From Cytophagales bacterium (GTDB lineage Bacteria > Bacteroidota > Bacteroidia > Cytophagales > Spirosomataceae), in the NCBI GenBank assembly GCA_013298125.1, contig JAAFJP010000001.1, positions 186,001-250,000 on the forward strand: DNA of 64,000 bases, in the 5' to 3' direction. This document shows, piece after piece, positions 8,949 to 16,700 of the stretch. The first letter of the stretch is position 1. Each line of letters starts with the position of its first letter. The notes below the pieces were generated by a model that saw nothing but the letters and a program-made list of their open reading frames with translations, was not told the origin of the DNA and did no database searches. The translations under genes were made by a program, and so were the position numbers.

Positions 8949-9060
8949 TAGTTACTGGTTTATCGGTCACCGGAAACTGGTTAGTGGGTACTGGTAAGAG
9001 TTAGTGATAGTTGAAACTACGAATAACTAATTTCCAATAAACCAATAACCAGTAACCAAT
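8949..9060. repeat. Imperfect inverted repeat between the LiaF-like and PspC-like genes
   Basis: TAGTTACTGGTTTATCGGT on the left and CCAATAAACCAATAACCAGT on the right are near-complementary, with extra internal ACTGGTTAGT units. It fills almost the entire intergenic gap, so it would be transcribed between the two genes and could attenuate expression of the second. Confidence 0.55.
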
Positions 9061-9068
9061 CCCCAGGT

Positions 9069-9509
9069 TTAGAGGTTATTTTTATCGTTATTAAAATCAA
9101 TTTTGTCTTTGTCTCTAAAAATGATGTAACCACCTACGGCTATCAAAATTAGGGGCCAGAATTTACCAAAATCGAAATCTGGTATCCATTCGTCTAAAAG
9201 GAAAATTGTACCGAGGACTATCAAAATAATCCCCCAAACCTTGTTTGAATCTTTTCTCATGTTCGTTAGTGTTTCGTTAAAAGTTGAGTCGGTTGTGGCA
9301 TCCGCTGATGCAGTTTGCCAAGAATGTTGTACAGGTAATGATGCCCACAAGATAATATAAATCCAGAAGAAAATACCATGTGTGAATATTAATCCAAAAA
9401 ATAAAATTACTCTCATTACTGACAATTCAATGCCAAAACGTTCTGCTAATCCTGCTGCTACACCTCCCAATTGTCCTTTTGAAGGTATGCGATATAAGGT
9501 CTGATTCAT
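9069..9509 (-). CDS. PspC-domain envelope stress protein
   Basis: 146 residues. The N-terminal PspC domain is clear (LYRIPSKGQLGGVAAGLAE, then the hydrophobic VILFFGLIF segment, residues 4-60). A second membrane unit at about 93-130 (VWGIILIVLGTIFLLDEW) resembles the LiaI-LiaF module in the neighbouring downstream protein, so the two gene products share a domain type. PspC proteins sit in the inner membrane and respond to envelope stress. It is likely the first gene of a two-gene unit with 7946-8944. No alternative start is needed; ATG at 9509 is followed by the canonical PspC start. Confidence 0.85.
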   Translation of the reverse strand: MNQTLYRIPSKGQLGGVAAGLAERFGIELSVMRVILFFGLIFTHGIFFWIYIILWASLPVQHSWQTASADATTDSTFNETLTNMRKDSNKVWGIILIVLGTIFLLDEWIPDFDFGKFWPLILIAVGGYIIFRDKDKIDFNNDKNNL

Positions 9510-9754
9510 GGTTGTGATTGTTTAAATGTTATTTAACTTATTGATTTAGAGAAAAATACAAAATGTAATACCAGACTTGACAACTTAGAAATTTAATAAT
9601 TTAACTACTGTCTAATACATAGTACCTTGTTTGATGAATCAAAGTTATACGGACTTTTATGAATGGCAATCAGCAAATAAATGAACGGTATGTAGGAATT
9701 AAGAATGGTAATTTTTGATTATGAACTTTTACAAAGAAAACTTGTTGAAAAAAT

Positions 9755-10606
9755 ATGAATAATAAAATAGCACTCATTACAGGAGCAAACTCGGGTGTAG
9801 GGTTGGCAACTGCCAAAGGATTAGCTTCTGCGGGCTTCGATTTGATATTTTTGGTTAGAAGTATTCAGAAAGCGGAATCTACCAAAGCGGAGATTTTGAA
9901 ACAATTTCCGAATGTAAAAATTGACTACGAAATCGCTGATTTAGAGGATATCAAATCGGTTTTGAAAGCTACCGAAAATATCAAAAAACGTTATATTAAA
10001 ATTGATAGACTCATCAATAATGCGGGCTACTCGCCTGATGTGGTTGCGTTTACGAAAGAAGGTTATGAGAAATCATTTATCGCTAATCATTTAGGGCATT
10101 TTGTGCTGACTATCAATCTATTAGACTTATTAGAGGCTTCGGGCGAAGGAAGAGTAATTAGCTTGTCCTCGGCAGCACACGCACTTGGAAAAGTGAGTAG
10201 AATGTTCTTGAAAAATAATAAAAACACCAATATCTTAAAAGCGTACGGAGATGGAAAATTAGCGAATGTTTTATTCACAAAAGGTTTATCAAAACGACTT
10301 GTTGGAAAGCCCGTTTTAGCCTTTTGTCTACACCCTGGCGTGGTAGGAACAAACTTTGGAGGCAACTTTACGGGTATCAGTGGGCTTTTGGTTAAATTGG
10401 CTCACCCCTTTATGATTTCATCTGAAAAAGGAGCAATGACTTCTCTGTTTTTAGCCACAACTCCTTTTGAAAATATCCAACGAGATGGGGGTAAATATTT
10501 TGATAAAAGTAAGGTCAAATCAACGATGAATAATGACATCACGAATGATAATATTGAATGGTTTTGGCAGAAGAGTTTGGAGGCTGTGGAGGAGATGCTA
10601 CTATAA
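9755..10606 (+). CDS. SDR-family oxidoreductase, retinol dehydrogenase-like
   Basis: 283 residues. NAD(P)-binding motif TGANSGVGLATAKG at residues 9-22, arginine after the second strand (LVRS) pointing to NADP(H) preference, NNAG at about 88-91, catalytic serine in ISLSSAAH. The expected YxxxK is replaced by the segment KAYGDGKLAN, which supplies Y and K with the right YxxxK spacing (YGDGK). The arrangement and length match the retinol dehydrogenase/WWOX-like SDR subgroup. The substrate is not predictable. Note that the window also encodes a retinal-forming enzyme, but that gene is 47 kb away, and a functional link is speculative. Confidence 0.85.
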   Translation: MNNKIALITGANSGVGLATAKGLASAGFDLIFLVRSIQKAESTKAEILKQFPNVKIDYEIADLEDIKSVLKATENIKKRYIKIDRLINNAGYSPDVVAFTKEGYEKSFIANHLGHFVLTINLLDLLEASGEGRVISLSSAAHALGKVSRMFLKNNKNTNILKAYGDGKLANVLFTKGLSKRLVGKPVLAFCLHPGVVGTNFGGNFTGISGLLVKLAHPFMISSEKGAMTSLFLATTPFENIQRDGGKYFDKSKVKSTMNNDITNDNIEWFWQKSLEAVEEMLL

Positions 10607-10620
10607 TTTGTACGAGACTA

Positions 10621-10722
10621 TCATCCCGACGAATCGGATCGCCGAAGCGGGAGGGAACTGTTGAAATCTCTCAAAATTACGACTTAACGTAATAAATAAC
10701 AGTTCCCTCCTTCGTCGGGATG
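10621..10722. repeat. REP/MITE-like palindrome, 102 bp
   Basis: The ends TCATCCCGACGAA and TTCGTCGGGATGA are exact reverse complements, and the inner arms GGAGGGAACTGTT and AACAGTTCCCTCC are too. A short spacer in the left arm (tcggatcgccgaagc) makes a small extra hairpin. No coding capacity. Located between an SDR gene and an aldo/keto reductase gene. Confidence 0.8.
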
Positions 10723-10807
10723 ACAAATCCCTGTAAATCATGTAGAACTATGAGGGAGTAATTTTAGTAGTAAGTTGCCTTTAAATATTTGAAAAATAAA
10801 CAAAAAA

Positions 10808-11794
10808 ATGAATTACAGAAAATTAGGAAAAACAGAGTTTAATATCTCAGAAATCAGCCTCGGCACATGGCAAGTTGGCGGGAAATGGGGGGATGATTTT
10901 AGCCATCAAACAGCTGACAAAATCTTGAATACAGCGATAGATTCAGGCATTAATTTCATAGATACTGCCGACGTATATGGTGGTGGCGAAAGTGAAAAAG
11001 CCGTTGGAAAGTTTGTCAAATCTCGTTCAGAAAGAATTTACGTAGCTACAAAATGTGGTCGTCAATTAAATCCCCACATAAATCTGGCTTACCAACCCGC
11101 AGTTTTACGGAAATTTGTAGAAAATAGCCTCAAAAATATGGGTCTCGAAACCTTGGATTTGATTCAATTGCATTGTCCGCCTACGGAAGTTTATTATCGT
11201 CCAGAGATATTTGAATTGTTTGATAGATTGAAAGATGAAGGCAAGATTCTGAATCTCGGAATTAGTGTCGAAAAAGTCGAGGAAGCATTGAAAGGCATTG
11301 AATATGAGAATGTTACGACGGTACAAATTATTTTTAATGCCTTTCGTCAACGCCCTGCCGAATTATTTTTTGAGCAAGCACAAAAGAAAAATGTGGGCGT
11401 AATTGTAAGAGTTCCTTTGGCGAGTGGTTTATTGACGGGTACATTTTCTACTAATTCTACTTTTACTGCTGGTGATCATCGAAACTTCAATCGCAACGGC
11501 GAACATTTTGATAAAGGTGAAACCTTTTCGGGTATAGATTACGAAACGGGTTTGAAGGCGGTGGAAGAATTGAAAACAATTTTTCCAAATGATAATAACT
11601 TAGCACCCATGGCTTTACGTTGGATTTTACAACATGAGGCAGTGAGTACCATCATCCCTGGGGCATCAAAACCTGAGCAAGTTTTGGCAAATTTATCATC
11701 GCTCAATTATCCAAATTTAGATGCAGAACAATTGTCTAAAATTGATGCTGTTTACGAGAAGAACATTAAAAAATTAGTCCATCAATTATGGTAA
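10808..11794 (+). CDS. Aldo/keto reductase
   Basis: 328 residues, full length for the family. Catalytic tetrad elements are visible: Asp and Tyr in IDTADVYGGGESE, Lys in YVATKCG, and His in DLIQLHCPP. The C-terminal NADPH-binding region contains IIPGASKPEQVLANL. The protein starts with MNYRKLGKTEFNISEISLGTW, typical of the AKR11/13-like bacterial group that reduces aldehydes or sugar-derived ketones. The downstream sugar isomerase gene follows immediately (its start is 15 bases past this stop), so the two form an operon and likely act on a common sugar substrate. Confidence 0.92.
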   Translation: MNYRKLGKTEFNISEISLGTWQVGGKWGDDFSHQTADKILNTAIDSGINFIDTADVYGGGESEKAVGKFVKSRSERIYVATKCGRQLNPHINLAYQPAVLRKFVENSLKNMGLETLDLIQLHCPPTEVYYRPEIFELFDRLKDEGKILNLGISVEKVEEALKGIEYENVTTVQIIFNAFRQRPAELFFEQAQKKNVGVIVRVPLASGLLTGTFSTNSTFTAGDHRNFNRNGEHFDKGETFSGIDYETGLKAVEELKTIFPNDNNLAPMALRWILQHEAVSTIIPGASKPEQVLANLSSLNYPNLDAEQLSKIDAVYEKNIKKLVHQLW

Positions 11795-11808
11795 AACAAT
11801 TAGAATCC

Positions 11809-12672
11809 ATGAAAAAAATCGTTAGCTTTTCAATTATTCTTTTGTCGATTTTGACAATTCAACAAGACCTTTTTGCACAGAAAAAAACAAAGAAAGTCTT
11901 TAATGCCCCTTTTGGCGTACAGGCATGGACGTTCAGAAAAGAATTTCCAGCAAATGGTGCGGAAAAAACGCTTGATATGATTCAAAAAATGGGTATCACC
12001 GAAATTGAGGCAAGTGCAGCAAAGGGGACTACCAATGAGCAATTCAAGAAAATGTGTAATGACCGAGGCATTACGATTCCATCGACAGGAAGTAGTTTTG
12101 ATGAACTTGAAAAAGACCCACAAAAGATTATCAAAAATGCCAAAGAATTAGGTTCAAAATTTGTGATGTGTGCGTGGATTCCTCACAAGGGCGATTTTAC
12201 GATTGAAGATGCTAAAAAAGCTGTGGAAGTTTTCAATTCGGCAGGAAAAATTTTGAAAGAGAACGGTATCACTTTTTGTTATCATCCACATGGTTTTGAG
12301 TTTGTTCCTTATGCAAATGGAACACTTTTAGACTACATTTTTCAAAATACCAATCCCGAAAATGTATCTTTTGAAATGGATGTCCTTTGGGTACTTCACG
12401 GAGGCGGCAATCCTGTAAAATTACTCGAAAAATATGGGAGTCGCTGGAAATTAATGCACGTAAAAGACTTGAAAAAAGGCGTGGTTGGAGATTTTTCTGG
12501 TGGAACACCTGCCGAAAATGATGTAGTTTTAGGAACGGGTCAAGCCGATTGGAAAAACATTTTCAGAGTCTCAAAAAAGATAGGCATCAAGCACTATTTC
12601 ATTGAAGACGAAAGCGAACATGAAGTTGAAAATGTGCCTTTGAGCATTGAGTATTTAAAAAATTTGAAATAA
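11809..12672 (+). CDS. Secreted sugar phosphate isomerase/epimerase-like protein
   Basis: 287 residues from the ATG at 11809, where a good signal peptide begins (MKKIVSFSIILLSILTIQQD, then LFAQ). An in-frame ATG at 11788 overlaps the preceding gene by 7 bases but would add seven residues in front of the leader, so it is less likely. The body is an AP-endonuclease-2-like TIM barrel: FGVQAWTFRKEF, ITEIEAS, CYHPHGFEF (metal-site type His), FEMDVLWVLHGG, LMHVKDLKKG and a final HYFIEDE. Periplasmic enzymes of this type are common in Bacteroidota carbohydrate operons. It pairs with the aldo/keto reductase upstream. Substrate not known. Confidence 0.85.
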   Translation: MKKIVSFSIILLSILTIQQDLFAQKKTKKVFNAPFGVQAWTFRKEFPANGAEKTLDMIQKMGITEIEASAAKGTTNEQFKKMCNDRGITIPSTGSSFDELEKDPQKIIKNAKELGSKFVMCAWIPHKGDFTIEDAKKAVEVFNSAGKILKENGITFCYHPHGFEFVPYANGTLLDYIFQNTNPENVSFEMDVLWVLHGGGNPVKLLEKYGSRWKLMHVKDLKKGVVGDFSGGTPAENDVVLGTGQADWKNIFRVSKKIGIKHYFIEDESEHEVENVPLSIEYLKNLK

Positions 12673-12716
12673 AAGTATCAGTAATATTTTATCAAACCAA
12701 TAACTCTTTTTTTAGT

Positions 12717-12758
12717 ATCCCCCAGCCAATGATAAAACAATGGCTGGGGGATTTTTTT
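12717..12758 (+). terminator. Strong intrinsic terminator
   Basis: ATCCCCCAGCCA pairs perfectly with TGGCTGGGGGAT across a 12-base loop, followed by a run of T. It ends the aldo/keto reductase-isomerase operon. Confidence 0.9.
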
Positions 12759-12841
12759 GTTACATCATTTACGGGTAAATCAGTCCTACGCCCCCTTCAC
12801 AAAACTCCAAAACGTAGTAAAATCTCTCCAAAAACACAAAA

Positions 12842-12894
12842 CTACTGTCCAGACAGTAGGAAAAAACGTGAAAAATACTGTCAAGTCAGTATTT
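12842..12894. promoter_or_regulatory. Pair of ACTGTC-centred dyads 33 bp apart
   Basis: Dyad 1 is CTACTGTCC/AGACAGTAG (12842-12859); dyad 2 is AAATACTG-N6-CAGTATTT (12873-12894). Their centres are 33 bp apart, about three helical turns, and they share the TACTGTC core. They lie in a 463-base gene-poor region before the HTH/LytTR cassette. An operator pair is possible but unproven. Confidence 0.35.
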
Positions 12895-13056
12895 CAAAAG
12901 CATATCGTCTCTGGTAATTTTGGGTCATTAAAAAGCTATTTCATTGAGTTTATTTTTTATTCTGACAAATGCCATTTTTTATCAAAAAAAAGTTTTAGTC
13001 AAAGGGTATTTTAGGCACTTGTCTGTGATGTTTTCCAATGAAATTTTCAAAATACA

Positions 13057-13078
13057 AAATCACCCAATTGGGTGATTT
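13057..13078. promoter_or_regulatory. Perfect 22-bp palindrome upstream of the HTH/LytTR cassette
   Basis: The half-site AAATCACCCAA is followed directly by its exact reverse complement TTGGGTGATTT, with no spacer. The palindrome ends 57 bases before the start codon of the HTH gene at 13136, a typical operator position. A dimeric HTH factor, possibly the gene's own product, is the obvious candidate ligand; this is inference. Confidence 0.55.
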
Positions 13079-13135
13079 ACAGATGTTTATACAATTCGTT
13101 TCTTTGTAAAACCCAATATACCACCAAAAAATTCC

Positions 13136-13351
13136 ATGAGCCTTAAACAGGAAAAATTGAATCTCCTGACACCCCGTGAAAAAGAGATTCTCAACTTGCT
13201 ATTAACGAACCATTCTAATCGACAAATAGAGAAAGAACTCTTTATTGATTATGAAACTATACGCTCGCACAGGAAGAATATTTATCGAAAATTGGAGGTC
13301 AAAACGATTCTCGAATTGGCGATGGAATACTATGTGCCAAAGTTCGAGTGA
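13136..13351 (+). CDS. Stand-alone LuxR/GerE-type HTH protein
   Basis: 71 residues, almost all of it a LuxR-family helix-turn-helix: LTPREKEILNLLLTNHSNRQ (start of the domain at residue 11) followed by the recognition-helix region TIRSHRKNIYRKL. There is no sensor or receiver domain. It is followed 25 bases later by a LytTR-only protein, so two different DNA-binding domains without sensors are encoded in tandem directly before a very large secreted-protein gene. Probable transcription regulator of the adjacent surface locus. A perfect palindrome lies upstream. Confidence 0.85.
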   Translation: MSLKQEKLNLLTPREKEILNLLLTNHSNRQIEKELFIDYETIRSHRKNIYRKLEVKTILELAMEYYVPKFE

Positions 13352-13376
13352 TTCAATTACCCTAATTTAAGCTATT

Positions 13377-13697
13377 ATGCAAACACACATCACTAATTAT
13401 TTTGGAACGCCCTTAATCATCGGCATCCGAACCAAGCTGTATTCCAACGAAATTCTCTTTTTTGAAGGAGAAGTTAATTACGCACGAGTACACTTCAAAT
13501 CAGGCAAACAGAAAATGATTGCCCGCACACTCCTATATATCCAGAACAAAATCAATACCGAAAATTTCATCCGTATCAACCGTAAATATTTAGTCAATCG
13601 CAAGTTTATTGTGGAGGTCGGGGACGACTTTGTGGTGCTGACGGATAAGACGGTTTTGCCGATTTCGAGACGGCGGAAGCGGGGGGTGCTTGTTTAA
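13377..13697 (+). CDS. Single-domain LytTR DNA-binding regulator
   Basis: 106 residues; a LytTR domain covers nearly the entire protein (ILFFEGEVNYARVHFKSG, then FIRINRKYLVN and the terminal LPISRRRKRG). It is a paralog of the regulator at 1363-1752. It forms an apparent operon with the small HTH gene 25 bases upstream. The 3' end is GC-richer than its surroundings. It lies 66 bases before the 5.5-kb secreted-protein gene, which is the likely target, but no direct evidence of regulation is visible. Confidence 0.85.
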   Translation: MQTHITNYFGTPLIIGIRTKLYSNEILFFEGEVNYARVHFKSGKQKMIARTLLYIQNKINTENFIRINRKYLVNRKFIVEVGDDFVVLTDKTVLPISRRRKRGVLV

Positions 13698-13763
13698 GGA
13701 TGAGTATATCTATTTTAAACTTTTCAATTATATATTTTTCATAAAAATTAACCCAACCAAGAA

Positions 13764-16700
13764 ATGAAAAATCTTCACTGCTTATTGCTCATATTAATTT
13801 TTTTTACAAAGAATATCTCCGCACAGGTCATTACTTCAACTAATCCTGTGATATGTGGAACTAATACCAGTGCTACTTTGAGTGCAAGCCCAACAGGCAC
13901 TTATCAGTGGTCGTTCTGTGCCACTGAGTTTGGAACTTATGCAAATATCTCTGGGGCTACTTCGAGTACATATACTACTACCAGTCTGGGTTTTTATAAA
14001 GTTTTAGTAAATAGTACGTTATCACCTGCATTTAGGGTGAGACAAGGCGGTACGGCTACATTGGTAAGTACATCTCCAACCGCCATTTCTGCGGGGCAAA
14101 GTACTACGTTGAGCATGACATTTACAGGTTCAGGACCTTGGTATTATACAGTTTCATCTACTGATGGAGTTTATAAAAAAGATTTTTCTTCAAATAACCC
14201 ATCGGCTACACTTTCAGTTTTACCGTTGAGGTCAAGTTATTACCAAATAAGTACCCTTTATGATGCAAACGGTATAGGATGCACCACAGGCTTGCCTTCA
14301 GTAACTGTAAATCCTACAGCAAGTTTCACATTACCTACACCTACTATTACGTCAGCTTGTGCAGGAAGTATTCTCGATATACCTATTACTTATTCTGGAA
14401 CTTGGGGAAGTGCAGGGAGTATTCCAAATAGCATTTATATTAGAACTAAATTGACTACCACTGCTGGAGTAACTGTAAATGGTACAGAGCAATATTGGAT
14501 GAATGGAAGTACATTGAAATATGTAATTCCTCCTGGAACAGCCACTGGTCAGTATAAAATCAGTGCTATTGCTGAATATCCAAGTACTGGGACTGTTTTA
14601 TCAAGCTATAATATATCAGTAGTGAATACTGGATGTAGTGTCATAAAGCCAATAATTAATATGTATAGTAACGGCTGTGATGCAAATCTTTATGCTAATC
14701 CACAAGGTTCAGGATATACTTACCAATGGTATAAAGATGGTGTTGCTATTCCCAATTCCAATTTTTACATCTACACGGTTAAAAGAACCTCTGAAAATGG
14801 TAATTATACTGTTGCTGTAACAAATAGTTCAATAAATTATAATAGTACCTCAGATGCAAAAACAGTTTTGGTAGGTGGGTCAGCAACATCTGTTACTAGA
14901 AATGGAAGTAATTTATGTGGTCAAGTTAGTTTAAGTAGTAATTACACAGGCTCGGGATTTACCTATCAATGGTATCGGTCTGATTTTGTAAGTGTTAATT
15001 CAAGGATTCCCTTAGTTGGAGAAACTAATCCAACAATTAATGTAACTCAACAGGGAAATTATATGGTAAAAGTTTGGGATGGAAGTTGCCAAAGTGAATC
15101 TGATGTACCAGCCGTATTTGATTGCCCACCCCAAATCACAAGTATAAACCCAATAATTTGTGGAGCAAATACGCAAGCTACACTCACAACAAGTGCCACA
15201 GGTACTTATCAATGGTCTTATTCGAGTTCACAGTTTGGTACTTATGCAAATATCTCAGGGGCTACCACAAATACTCATATTACCAGTACCATAGGGTTTT
15301 ATAAAGTTACGGTCAATGGTATTGTATCAAATCCATTTAGTGTAGCATCATCCTCTTATGCTATTGTTAATAATGCCAGTGGGAATACTAATCCAATCCA
15401 GATAGCGGCAAGTGGTGGAAATGCAGATTTACACATCAGTTTTTATGGTGCACCGCCATTTACGGCCACTTTGAGTAATGATAATATCTCAACTACTATT
15501 ACAAGTTCTACAAATTTAAAAATAATAAATGTGGCACCCGAAACCTCGAGATTTTACAATGTCAATAGTGTTCAAGGAAGTTGTGGTAGTAGTGGTAATG
15601 GAAGTAGTATTCTTGTAAACGTAGGACCTAATCCAGTTTTGGCTTATGCTACGCCTACCATGACAACTGTATGTCCAGGTGGGGTAATTACAATACCCTA
15701 CACCCTAACAGGAAACGGAGGTACAAATCGAAATTTATACGCTCAATTATATACAAGTGGTGGAACTTATGTCAATAATAGTTTCATAGGTAATTTTTCA
15801 AGTAACCCAATATATTATCAGATTCCAACCACAACAGCGGCTGGTACTTACAAATTCGCCATTGGTGGTAATTTACCATATATCAGTGGTACTGGACTTA
15901 GCCCTTATACTTTTGATGTTGTTACCACAGGCTGCCCAACTATACCACAGGCAGTTATTCAGTCTTATGTAAATTCTTGTAGTAATATTTCAATGAGTGC
16001 CATTCCAAGTGGTTCAGGCTATGCCTTTCAATGGTATAAAGACAATTTGTTAATCTCAGGAGCAACTTCTTCTAATTATACTGCAAGTTTAAGTGGTGCA
16101 TATAAAGTAGTAGTAACCAATACTACTACAAGTTATAATTCTACTTCGGCAGATAAAAATCTTACTATTGCCCCAAAGCCAATTTTGACTTCGCCTAATC
16201 CAGTTATTTGTGGGTCAAATACCTCTGCAACTATCTCTACGGCTTCTACGGGTGCGGGTTATACTTATCAATGGAAAAAATATAATACGACTACTTTTGT
16301 ATATGATAATTTGAGTGGACAAACCAGTTCATCTATCACTGTTACCGCCGCAGGAACATATCGTTTAGAAATGTTTGATGGTAGTTGTACTGTTACCTCA
16401 GATAATTTTGTCGTTTCAACTACTTCAAGTGGTGTATTAAAAAATTCTTCTGGAAATAACAATGCAGTAAATCTAAACCCTGGACAAACCGAAAATTTAC
16501 AACTTACACTAAGTGGCGTGGGTCCTTGGACTTACACGTTGTACGGTGGTGTGAGTAGTGTTACAAGTACGACCTCGACCTCGCCAGTAACAATACCTGT
16601 TTCACCCGAAGTTTCAAGAAATTATAGTGTTGGGCTTAATTCAAGTGGTTGTGGTTCTGGTAATGTTTCTGGTAGTGTTACAGTTAATATTTCGCCAAAC

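Noticed and set aside
12729-13014. Two overlapping plus-strand open frames (62 and 85 residues)
   Set aside because: Both begin inside the terminator hairpin region, lack known features, and cover the dyad and gene-poor region.
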